Positions 15,448-22,454 of a stretch of DNA of 64,000 bases are shown piece after piece. How positions within the stretch are numbered: the stretch's first letter is position 1; every line of letters starts with the position of its first letter. The notes under the pieces are model-generated. The model was not told the DNA's origin and searched no databases. It saw only the letters and a list, made by a program, of their open reading frames with translations. The position numbers and the translations under genes were made by a program. The stretch comes from Alphaproteobacteria bacterium (lineage in GTDB: Bacteria > Pseudomonadota > Alphaproteobacteria > JANQMY01), in assembly GCA_028289425.1 (NCBI GenBank), contig JANQPL010000016.1, positions 1 to 64,000 on the forward strand, read 5' to 3'.

Positions 15448-15465
15448 GTGCACTGTCACCGAATT
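15448..15465. repeat. Inverted copy of the GGTGACAGTGCAC motif
   Basis: GTGCACTGTCACCGAATT lies 6 bases after the MFS stop and is the reverse complement of the motif at 8351. It is a further member of the dispersed family. Confidence 0.5.
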
Positions 15466-15532
15466 GACAGAGTTGCGCCCGCGGCCGGCTTGCGCATAGT
15501 GTCACCCGATCGAAGTTAGAGGAGACACCCAG

Positions 15533-16051
15533 GTGAGCATTTCATTTTACGAAGCAGGCGTTGAGACCTATGGGCGCATCTTAGACAGTGTGGCCGGGAT
15601 CATGGAAAAAGGCGCGGCTTACGCTACGGAAAACAACAAAGATTTAAATGAGTTTGTTCACGCAAAACTGCAGGACGACATGATGCCGCTTCATTTTCAG
15701 GTGGTGTCCGTCTGCCACCATTCCTGGGGCGCCCTGCAAGGCATGCGCGACGGCACGTTCGCTCCGCCGTCCTTTGAATTGGACAAAGACTATCAAGGAT
15801 TACAGGCCCTGGTGAAGGAAGCGCGCGGGGGCGTCTCTTCCTTTTCGGAACAGGACGCCAACGGTTTGGCGGGTAAGTCGCTGATCTTTGCCCTCGGTAA
15901 AAATGAGCTGCCCTTCACGAACGAAAATTTTCTGCTGACTTTCTCCCTGCCGAACTTCTATTTCCATGCCACCACGACCTACGACATTTTGCGCATGCTG
16001 GGCGTGCCGTTAGGCAAGATGGATTTTCTCGGCGCCATGAAAATAGGCTAA
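15533..16051 (+). CDS. DUF1993-family protein
   Basis: 172 residues from GTG 15533, preceded by GAGGAGA. The sequence (MSISFYEAGVETYGRIL, DDMMPLHFQVVSVCHHS, NFYFHATTTYDILRMLGVPLGKMDFLG) is the DUF1993 pattern; the family has a DinB-like four-helix bundle. The conserved His residues could bind metal, but no activity is established. It is a single gene convergent with the PBP4-like gene. Confidence 0.85.
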   Translation: MSISFYEAGVETYGRILDSVAGIMEKGAAYATENNKDLNEFVHAKLQDDMMPLHFQVVSVCHHSWGALQGMRDGTFAPPSFELDKDYQGLQALVKEARGGVSSFSEQDANGLAGKSLIFALGKNELPFTNENFLLTFSLPNFYFHATTTYDILRMLGVPLGKMDFLGAMKIG

Positions 16052-16115
16052 AGCGCGATCAGACGGTTAACGTTCGGCGCCTTTGGCGCCTCACCCGCTT
16101 AAACTGATCGCGCAC

Positions 16116-17669
16116 CTAATACTGTGCCGCAATGTTCAAGAGGGTCGAGGCGATCTGAGACATGACGGACGGCGAGTCGAGGGGCCGGTCGTTTACAATG
16201 ATGGAAAAGACCAAGGTGCGTCCGCTTTGGGCCTGCATGTAGCCGGACAAGGCATCCGCATGGTTGAGCGACCCTGTCTTTGCAAAGATCTTTCCGTCCA
16301 ACGCGGACCCGCTAAACTGATATCTTAGTGTCCCCGCCGCTGCGCCGCCAACGGGCAAGCTCGCACGGTAGGCGTCGCCCCAAGGCGCCGCGGCCGCGTG
16401 GCGCAGCAGGGCCGTCACCGTGGCGGGTGTGACGCGGTTGTAGTTCGACAGGCCCGACCCGTCCGCAATGTCATAAGAGGCGCGCTGTACCCCGACCTCT
16501 TCCAGGAAGTTTTGGATCTGCAGCCGCCCGCAAAAGGAAGACCCAGTGCCGGCAACATGGCCCAATTGGCGAAGCAGAACTTCGGCATACAGGTTCTGAC
16601 TTTCTTGATTGATCACCGACACGATTTCCTGGAGCGGCGCAGGCGGCAGGGACGCGATGACGGTTCCGTTTGACACGTCTTGATTACGCGGGCCACACGC
16701 CAATTGAGCGCCAGGGTCGTTTGCATCGTTCGGATTGGTGGGTTTCGGCTCATCCGCATACTGAAGAGGCCGGCGCCTTGTGCGAAGCTCCCCCAAAACC
16801 GACACGCCTTTCGCTTCCAGCGCCCTTTTGAAGGACCAAGCGGCCAAATGCGCCGGGTTGTCGATTGCCAAATCGAGCGTCACCGACCTCGAACCCATCG
16901 GCAGTTCACCGTAAAGCCGCGCGTTTCGCTCGCCGATGCGCCGTTCCAGCCGCAAGGCCCGCGGTTTTTCTGCGGCGCTGGTTTTCGCCTCGTTGTGGAG
17001 ATCGAAATAGTTTAGCCCCGTGCCGACCCACGACGCGCGAACACCGGTGCCGACGGCGTCTGCGGGCGACACCCTTAGCGACAAGATATTGTCGTTGACG
17101 GCGATCGCCGAAACGGATGTGCCGTGACCAAACTTCAAATCGTCCCAGCTCCACCCCAAGGGCCGCCTTTCATCAGCGAACCATTGATCGTCGCCGACAA
17201 TATCGCCGACTTGCCTGATCCCGGACGCCGCCACGGCCGCTGCCAAGGTTTCGATGCATCGCACGGTACAATCCGCACCAAAACCAACGGTTGGGTCGCC
17301 GCGCCCGACGAGGGCAAGAGTTGGCGGCCCGGACCCAGCTGACTCTGCCGCCTCTAAGACGACCCGCAGGCCCGGTTCGAGAGCTGACAATTCGGCCGCG
17401 ACCGCCAGGGCCGCCGCCGTGACGAACAATTTGCCGTTCGAGGCCGGCATAAACCGTTCGTCCGCCCGATGCGCCACAAGCACATTGCCGTCGAGGTCTG
17501 TCACCGAGATCCCATAGCGAAGACCGTCAAGGGGGGAATCAATATCAGCCTTGCTGGCTTTTTGGGAATGAGCCGGAACCATCGCAAAGATCAACAGGAC
17601 GGCCGCCGCAACAACGCTTTTGATTTTCGTACTGATGGCTACGCTCCCTTGTTCTTGCACCACTATCAT
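16116..17669 (-). CDS. dacB: D-alanyl-D-alanine carboxypeptidase/endopeptidase (PBP4, family S13)
   Basis: 517 residues with an N-terminal signal peptide (hydrophobic core VVAAAVLLIFAMVPA, cut near AHS). The three penicillin-binding motifs are intact: S77-NG-K80, SGLSNYN (S-x-N) and KTGSLNH. S13 enzymes trim or cleave peptidoglycan peptide cross-links in the periplasm. GTG 17663 is a possible alternative start. No operon partner is adjacent. Confidence 0.9.
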   Translation of the reverse strand: MIVVQEQGSVAISTKIKSVVAAAVLLIFAMVPAHSQKASKADIDSPLDGLRYGISVTDLDGNVLVAHRADERFMPASNGKLFVTAAALAVAAELSALEPGLRVVLEAAESAGSGPPTLALVGRGDPTVGFGADCTVRCIETLAAAVAASGIRQVGDIVGDDQWFADERRPLGWSWDDLKFGHGTSVSAIAVNDNILSLRVSPADAVGTGVRASWVGTGLNYFDLHNEAKTSAAEKPRALRLERRIGERNARLYGELPMGSRSVTLDLAIDNPAHLAAWSFKRALEAKGVSVLGELRTRRRPLQYADEPKPTNPNDANDPGAQLACGPRNQDVSNGTVIASLPPAPLQEIVSVINQESQNLYAEVLLRQLGHVAGTGSSFCGRLQIQNFLEEVGVQRASYDIADGSGLSNYNRVTPATVTALLRHAAAAPWGDAYRASLPVGGAAAGTLRYQFSGSALDGKIFAKTGSLNHADALSGYMQAQSGRTLVFSIIVNDRPLDSPSVMSQIASTLLNIAAQY

Positions 17670-17737
17670 CGCAACGATCCAGAGTTTCTGCGTCGGCGCG
17701 GATGTGGCAACGCCACCCCACCAAAAAATTCAGACGA

Positions 17738-18382
17738 CTATTTTTTCTTAAACACAAGGCAATGGGTATACGGATAATCCGGCTTTTCGTTTATCCACCG
17801 GAGAATAATTTCCGCTTCCGGCCGCAACACGTTTGACACTATGTGACCGATGTCTCTGACAAGGGGTGTATAGCGCCGACCTTTAAGATTATCCGCCTGC
17901 ACGACAACCAGCGCATTTTTCTTCATCAATCCGGCAATCTTTTCAAAAATAAGACCTAAGCGTTTCAGATATTGATCATACCCTGCATATTTTGGGTCAC
18001 CGCCAAACAGCGGATTCCATCTGTGATGGCACGGCATGTAAGGGGGAGAGGTGATGCAAAAATCCATCTTGGGAAAGCCAAAGGTGGCACTGTTTGCGGC
18101 GTCTCCATGCTTGATGTTCTGCCAATGGTCAAGCTGTCCGGCCGCCCATTCAAAGCGTTCGCGATTGGCTTCGATGCCATAGGGAATGCGCTCCATTTCC
18201 TCAGCCACGAACGCGGTTGTCCCAAACCCCAAAAACGGATCAAAAACGCGGTCTTTTTTCTTTGTGTAGTTTTTCAGAAAATACCGCACAAGGCTTTCGG
18301 GGTATTTATCGGACCACTCCATGCCCGCAGGGCCATGACGTTCCATTTCAAAAGGAAGCTCAATGAAGGCTGGGAAATTCAT
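17738..18382 (-). CDS. Small site-specific DNA methyltransferase (amino-MTase)
   Basis: 214 residues. DPFLGFGTT (residues 48-56) is the SAM-binding motif I and TSPPY (111-115) is the catalytic motif IV of amino-methyltransferases, with an SPPY form favouring N4-cytosine or N6-adenine. Motif I comes before motif IV, the reverse of the usual beta-class TSPPY enzymes. There is no separate target-recognition domain and no restriction gene nearby, so it appears to be an orphan methylase; its base and target are unknown. Confidence 0.8.
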   Translation of the reverse strand: MNFPAFIELPFEMERHGPAGMEWSDKYPESLVRYFLKNYTKKKDRVFDPFLGFGTTAFVAEEMERIPYGIEANRERFEWAAGQLDHWQNIKHGDAANSATFGFPKMDFCITSPPYMPCHHRWNPLFGGDPKYAGYDQYLKRLGLIFEKIAGLMKKNALVVVQADNLKGRRYTPLVRDIGHIVSNVLRPEAEIILRWINEKPDYPYTHCLVFKKK

Positions 18383-18611
18383 ATTTATCTCTGCGGTCTT
18401 TTCATCTTCCTCTGTTTAGCAGCATTCTCATGATGCTGTTTCAGCCGTTTTGCAAATGCACGCCCGCGTATCGGCGTTCGTAACCCCGACCCGATCGTTA
18501 GCTATACCAGAGAAATGACGAGCACGCGGACGGGGTTACAAACCCCGTCCGGCAGTGGGAACCGGTGCTTTAGCTATTCTTGGTCGTGGCGCTGCGCGCT
18601 GGCTGAAGATA

Positions 18612-18766
18612 GTTGCGGTGACAGTGCATTTAATTATGTCTCAATTAAGCGGATAGTCTGTGGCCATATCTAATTGGGTGGACCGTCACCATATCAATCT
18701 TCGTTTTTAAGGCTGAACAGGCAAATCGACAGGAGCAACGTTGCCAAAACGCCGGAGGCGCCAGCG
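18612..18766. repeat. 155-base direct repeat, copy 1
   Basis: Nearly identical, with about ten differences, to 19835-19989. The outer part is a GGTGACAG-type element of about 80 bases with inverted-like ends (GCGGTGACAGTGC at 18615 and GGACCGTCACC at 18680). The inner part is the last 24 codons of a membrane-protein gene. Together the copies flank the arsR/AHSA1 pair. Confidence 0.8.
18694..18766 (-). pseudogene. Duplicated 3' fragment of the membrane protein gene at 19917
   Basis: Encodes GASGVLATLLLSICLFSLKNED plus stop, identical at the protein level to the end of the intact gene 1.2 kb away. Upstream of it the frame runs into unrelated sequence, so it is a remnant created by the duplication. 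Confidence 0.75.
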
Positions 18767-18880
18767 GTCGGAATCAGTCGTTGGTCCAGTCTACGGTGAG
18801 CGGCGGCCTTAAGCCCAACCTCGCCTTCGTCAGGATGCAGCGAATGGCTGCATAAGATGAGCGGGGAGTTGGAACCATAC

Positions 18881-19336
18881 TTACTTGGCGGGAACCGAGT
18901 CATCAGCCAAATACGAATGCAACCCATCCAGCAACGCGCCCCATCCGTGTTTCCGACCCTCTGCACCGTCACTTGGAGGAATAACGCACATCTGTTCCTT
19001 ATAGGTTAGTCGAGTTCCAGCGCCTTCGTCTTCAAAAAGAACCGTCGCAAGTGAAATCGTGTGGACGGTTCCGTTCATGGCCATGGAGTAAGCGTAGATG
19101 ATGCGGGACTTTTCCTTGATTTCGAAGAACGTCGCTTCTTTCCTGTGTTCGCCCATGTCGTTGCTGAAGGCTCCGCGTTCGACACCTCCGACACGAAAGT
19201 CCATCTCAGTAAGGCCGTTCCCGAACCATTTGGACTTCATCTCGCGATCAGCCCATGCCGCCCAGACATGGTCACGGGAATTCGGATAAAAGCGTTCTAT
19301 TTCAAAACTGTCTGCACGTGGCTGTTCATCTGTCAT
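18881..19336 (-). CDS. AHSA1/SRPBCC-domain protein
   Basis: 151 residues from ATG 19336. The pattern FEIERFYPNSRDHVWAAWADREMKSKWFG and the C-terminal GWGALLDGLHSYLADD are those of activator-of-Hsp90-like SRPBCC proteins, small hydrophobic-ligand binders of unknown cargo. It overlaps the ArsR-type regulator gene by 11 bases; arsR-AHSA1 pairs are common and the regulator probably controls both. The longer frame up to 19450 would lie inside the regulator. Confidence 0.85.
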   Translation of the reverse strand: MTDEQPRADSFEIERFYPNSRDHVWAAWADREMKSKWFGNGLTEMDFRVGGVERGAFSNDMGEHRKEATFFEIKEKSRIIYAYSMAMNGTVHTISLATVLFEDEGAGTRLTYKEQMCVIPPSDGAEGRKHGWGALLDGLHSYLADDSVPAK

Positions 19337-19664
19337 TCCCGGTCTCCGTTTTGAGGAACTCTCCGAGGCGATCCAATTCGCTTTCGACACGTGCACGATG
19401 CAGACTTGCCCAGTCTTCAACCTGCGCCAAGGCATTCGGTCTGAGTGCAACAGTTCTTACACGGCCCTTTTTTCTTGAGCGAACGACCCCCGCAGCTTCT
19501 AGCACCTTGAGGTGCTTCATGAACGACTGACGTGCCATTCCGTGCGGTGCGGCCAAGGACGAGACCGAAGCAGGCCCCTCAAGCAGTTGGGACACAACGG
19601 CCAAGCGCGTCGGGTCAGAGAGCGCCCCAAAGATGGTCGGGAGGTGTGACGAATAGGTAGCCAT
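19326..19664 (-). CDS. ArsR-family transcriptional regulator
   Basis: 112 residues with a winged helix: IFGALSDPTRLAVVSQLLEGPASVSSLAAPHGMARQSFMKHLKVLEAAGVVRSRKKGRVRTV. No cysteine metal site is present, so it is of the non-metal SdpR/YczG-like kind found with SRPBCC proteins. It leads the AHSA1 gene in a two-gene operon and is flanked by the 155-base direct repeats. Confidence 0.85.
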   Translation of the reverse strand: MATYSSHLPTIFGALSDPTRLAVVSQLLEGPASVSSLAAPHGMARQSFMKHLKVLEAAGVVRSRKKGRVRTVALRPNALAQVEDWASLHRARVESELDRLGEFLKTETGNDR

Positions 19665-19834
19665 GAGGCTGCATAACGCGAGCCTTTCTGAGAGTCAATA
19701 AAGGCAGCCATCTAGCTGCGCATTGGCAAAGCGGACTTCCGGCGGACGGCAGGTTCGTCCGCAAAGCAGCCGTAAGGATCAATTGATCCGATCAGCGGTT
19801 TAGCACCAGTGGTGGTCATTCAGCCCGGTTATCG

Positions 19835-19989
19835 GTTGCGGTGACAGTGCATTTAATTATGTCTCTATTAAGCGGATGGTCCGTGGCCGTATCTAATTGA
19901 GTGGACCGTCACCATATCAATCTTCGTTCTTGAGGCTGAACAAGCAAATCGACAGGAGCAACGTTGCCAAAACGCCGGAGGCGCCAGCG
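19835..19989. repeat. 155-base direct repeat, copy 2
   Basis: The partner of 18612-18766. It covers a GGTGACAGTGCATTTAAT element downstream of the membrane protein gene and the last part of that gene. This copy is in its natural place, since it joins an intact reading frame. Confidence 0.8.
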
Positions 19990-20516
19990 ACCGGCGATGG
20001 CAAAAAACCCTGTAAGCCGAACATCATCACCAAAGCGTTGGCCACAAACGCGACCGCGCCCACCAGTACCGTCAAGCCCCCCAGGGCTTTGCTGCCCTCG
20101 TTCATTTTGGCCATACCGAAATCGACCGCGGCTAGGCCCAGCAGAATTTTGGCCGCGTTATAGCCGAAGAACGAGAAGGCCACGACCGAGGAGGCGACAC
20201 CGCTCAGGTCCGCGTTCGCTTCAGCCGCGGCACGGAAGGGGCCGAATTGCGTTAAGCCCACTCCCACCTGCACCACATTGAGCACCGCGGCGAACGCAAT
20301 CGCGGAAAAGCCCAACGTGTAGCGTTTGGCCATGACCAAAGCAGAACCCGCAAAGGCCGCCAGCAGCACGAAGAGAAGGCCCTCCAATCCCCACAGGAAT
20401 TGGCGGTTCACGTTAGGCGCCCCGAGATAGAGAGCGGTGTATATCGGTTGCGATATGGCTGCCAGCAGCAGCAAGATGGCGAGAATTCTAACAGTGCGAC
20501 TGTGTGTGAGTTCCAT
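19917..20516 (-). CDS. Six-segment membrane protein, function unknown
   Basis: 199 residues with about six hydrophobic segments (around 10-30, 42-63, 69-90, 103-128, 142-162 and 175-193) and short polar loops. I do not recognise the family. Its 3' end has been duplicated to 18694-18766. No partner gene is evident. Confidence 0.65.
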   Translation of the reverse strand: MELTHSRTVRILAILLLLAAISQPIYTALYLGAPNVNRQFLWGLEGLLFVLLAAFAGSALVMAKRYTLGFSAIAFAAVLNVVQVGVGLTQFGPFRAAAEANADLSGVASSVVAFSFFGYNAAKILLGLAAVDFGMAKMNEGSKALGGLTVLVGAVAFVANALVMMFGLQGFLPSPVAGASGVLATLLLSICLFSLKNED

Positions 20517-20594
20517 AGTGGTTTCCTGAAACGAAGGTGCCCTAGCCGGAAATCCGCTGACTCATAACACAAGGCTAAAGCCAGATGATCCTCC

Positions 20595-20681
20595 CTAGCG
20601 GGAATGGGTTTGTAACCCATTCCCGGTGTTCATCGCGATTTCGCTGTAGGAACATGCGGTCTGGGGAACATCTCCAGACCG
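20595..20681. repeat. 87-base two-hairpin repeat, copy 1
   Basis: Contains hairpin GGGAATGGG/CCCATTCCC around TTTGTAA and a second hairpin CGGTCTGG/CCAGACCG near its end. The copy at 21516-21602 has the same length and over 85 percent identity by eye. Both lie in intergenic DNA; they resemble REP/BIME units. Confidence 0.8.
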
Positions 20682-20766
20682 TTGCGGGTGAATTCTATGA
20701 TCGAAACCATTGGCGCTGGATTGTGAGAACTGTCGCCCTGGTTTCGCGGTGGCAGTGGCAGTTCGT

Positions 20767-20982
20767 ATGACGATTGAAGCGCACAAGACCTTTTTCGTTT
20801 TGCTAGAACGAGGTACCGTAAGTCGAGAAACATTTGAGTATTGGAGCCACTCGTTCGACCGTCTTTGCAAGAAGGCCGCTTTCATTCATCTCTACAAACA
20901 AACGCGTAGTGATCTGAAACCCACCTTTCATAAGTATATGGACAAGAAAATCCCACCCTCACATGAACTTCATGACACTTAA
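20767..20982 (+). CDS. Possible small protein, unrecognised
   Basis: A 71-residue frame from ATG 20767 (MTIEAHKTFFVLLERG...), rich in aromatic and charged residues and compatible with a helical protein. There is no strong ribosome site and no recognised family. It may be a remnant of an older gene. Confidence 0.25.
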   Translation: MTIEAHKTFFVLLERGTVSRETFEYWSHSFDRLCKKAAFIHLYKQTRSDLKPTFHKYMDKKIPPSHELHDT

Positions 20983-21090
20983 GAAGAAGGGGCGAGTGCA
21001 ACTGATACCGACACCGCGTCTCTTGGCACATCCGCCTCGTGCACGTTTTGAGATCGACAACAAAGTTCTAATAACGACGGGAGTTAGACC

Positions 21091-21507
21091 ATGACATCAA
21101 TAAGTAAAACCGCGAGAGAATTTTTCGAAGCGTGCGAAACAGGCAAAGGATGGGACGCGTGCAAACGTTATTGTACGGATAATGCGACTTTTTCGGCGCA
21201 GAGTGAGCCGCTTTTGGATATCAAATCCCTCTCGAGCTATGTCAATTGGATGCGCGATCTGTTGGGGCCCATTCCCGATGGGCATTATGACCTGAAATCA
21301 TTCGCGATCGACGAGGAGCGAAAAAATGTTTGTGCCTATGCCATTTTTAAGGGCACGCAAACGGGCGACGGTGGGCCGGTGCCTCCAACCGGTAAGAGCG
21401 TCGCCACCGACTATGTATACGTTATGGATTTTGACGGGGATAAAATCAAACACATGACCAAGATCTGGCATTCAGGTCTTGCACTTCAAGAGTTGGGTTG
21501 GACCTGA
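21091..21507 (+). CDS. SnoaL/NTF2-like protein
   Basis: 138 residues with the NTF2-like alpha+beta cone pattern: an opening helix (TAREFFEACETGKGWDACKRYC), then DNATFSAQSEP and a closing VYVMDFDGDKIKHMTKIWHSGLALQELGW as in SnoaL-like polyketide-cyclase relatives. Such proteins bind small hydrophobic ligands or act as isomerases or hydrolases; the role is unknown. It lies between the two 87-base repeat copies. Confidence 0.8.
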   Translation: MTSISKTAREFFEACETGKGWDACKRYCTDNATFSAQSEPLLDIKSLSSYVNWMRDLLGPIPDGHYDLKSFAIDEERKNVCAYAIFKGTQTGDGGPVPPTGKSVATDYVYVMDFDGDKIKHMTKIWHSGLALQELGWT

Positions 21508-21515
21508 GCGAACCC

Positions 21516-21602
21516 CTAGCGGGAATGGGTTTGTAACCCATTCCCCATGTTCATCGGAGCTTCGCTGTAAGAACATGCGGTCTGGGGAATATCCTCAGAC
21601 CG
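21516..21602. repeat. 87-base two-hairpin repeat, copy 2
   Basis: The same unit as 20595-20681, starting CTAGCGGGAATGGG and ending in a CGGTCTGG...CAGACCG hairpin. It lies 9 bases after the SnoaL-like gene, so on that transcript the hairpins could act as a terminator or stabilise the 3' end. Confidence 0.8.
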
Positions 21603-22002
21603 GCGTTAGGGCCATGACGCCAATGCCGGAAAGCAATAGGCGCAGTTTTGTGCTATATTGATTTGAAGGGGAGGCGCCATGCATAGGTGCTTCTGATGGC
21701 CGGCCAACGTCCCATTTTCGAACAATCGACTCGAACGAGCATGTGCTTTGGTCCCGAGAGGGGGCGGGCTGCAAAAATTGGGATGTACCCCATGCACCCA
21801 TCTTTCTTCGGTGCAACACCGGCCCACTCCCCCTCCCGTGAACCTTGTCCTCGGGCCGCGCGAAGCGCGGACCCGGGGGCACCCGGATACGGTACCCTGG
21901 CGGGTGGTTGGGAGGGGGAGCGGGCCGGCCGGGTATTCAAACATTGGATCAACCCCATGCACCCATCTCGTCAAGGGCAAAGGGACCGTAAAATACATCT
22001 TT

Positions 22003-22108
22003 GTCATTGCGAGGAAGCGCACTGCGCGACGAAGCAATCCAGGGGTCAGGCTCTCAATGCAAGTGGCTCTGGATTGCCACGCCGACCAAAGGGTCGGCTC
22101 GCAATGAC
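22003..22108. repeat. 106-base palindromic element with GTCATTGCGAG ends
   Basis: Ends are exact inverted copies (GTCATTGCGAG at 22003-22013 and CTCGCAATGAC at 22098-22108). Inner parts GAAGCAATCCAG and CTGGATTGC also pair. This GTCATTGCGAG...GAAGCAATCC type is a known dispersed intergenic palindrome in many Proteobacteria; the parallel is from memory. Confidence 0.8.
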
Positions 22109-22216
22109 GGCATGGGGATCGCGGGCGCATTTGCCCTTCACCTTACCTCTTGAATCCCCGCGCTTTGTGCTAGTAAGTGTGTCGAAAATCTCAGATTTAG
22201 CGGAGACCCAGGCCCC

Positions 22217-22423
22217 ATGACCAACCCGCAAGAAAACCCGGGTGACAATCCTGAAATCATCTACGTGACCGATCACCGGATTTCCTGTGACGGTGGGGGC
22301 GGGGCGCTCGGCCACCCGAAAGTCTGGTTGGAGATGGGGCAGGGCGATTTTGTGGAATGCCCCTATTGCGACCGCAAGTTTGTGCTGAAAAGTGCGGCGG
22401 AAACCGCGGCGGCGGAGTCATAA
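22217..22423 (+). CDS. CHCC zinc-finger protein
   Basis: 68 residues with ligands C24, H33, C48 and C51 (ISCDGGGGALGHPKVW, ECPYCDRKFVL), the zf-CHCC pattern shared with the NDUFS6 subunit of complex I. Free-standing copies are usual in alphaproteobacteria. It probably binds zinc and may assist complex I, as inferred from the family. It precedes polA on the same strand by about 30 bases. Confidence 0.85.
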   Translation: MTNPQENPGDNPEIIYVTDHRISCDGGGGALGHPKVWLEMGQGDFVECPYCDRKFVLKSAAETAAAES

Positions 22424-22454
22424 CTGCGCGTCCGGGCGCGATGAAAGTGGAAAG

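Larger units (their letters stand above)
18383..18880. other. Intergenic with repeat and duplicated gene end
   Basis: About 500 bases with no complete gene. A hairpin of GGGGTTTGTAACCCC type lies around 18524-18550. A 155-base duplicated segment (18612-18766) carries a MITE-like element and the 3' end of the membrane protein gene located at 19917. Confidence 0.6.
20517..21090. other. Intergenic region with an 87-base repeat and a doubtful small ORF
   Basis: About 570 bases between divergent genes. It holds repeat copy 1 at 20595-20681 and an open frame at 20767-20982 listed separately. Nothing else was recognised. Confidence 0.5.
21508..22216. other. Repeat-rich intergenic region
   Basis: About 700 bases without a supported gene. 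Present are repeat copy 2 (21516-21602), a direct pair ACCCCATGCACCCATCT at 21787-21803 and 21952-21968, G/C-rich inverted sequence between them, and a 106-base palindromic element at 22003-22108. The several open frames here on both strands look like shadows of these repeats. Confidence 0.6.

Noticed and set aside
14174-15505. Antisense frame within the MFS gene (443 residues)
   Set aside because: Histidine- and arginine-rich shadow of membrane-segment codons.
18694-18972. Open frame of 92 residues taken as a gene
   Set aside because: It joins out-of-frame sequence to the duplicated end of the 19917 gene and has no coherent fold.
21606-22130. Antisense frame of 174 residues in the repeat-rich gap
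   Set aside because: It is built across three repeats and shows no protein-like pattern.
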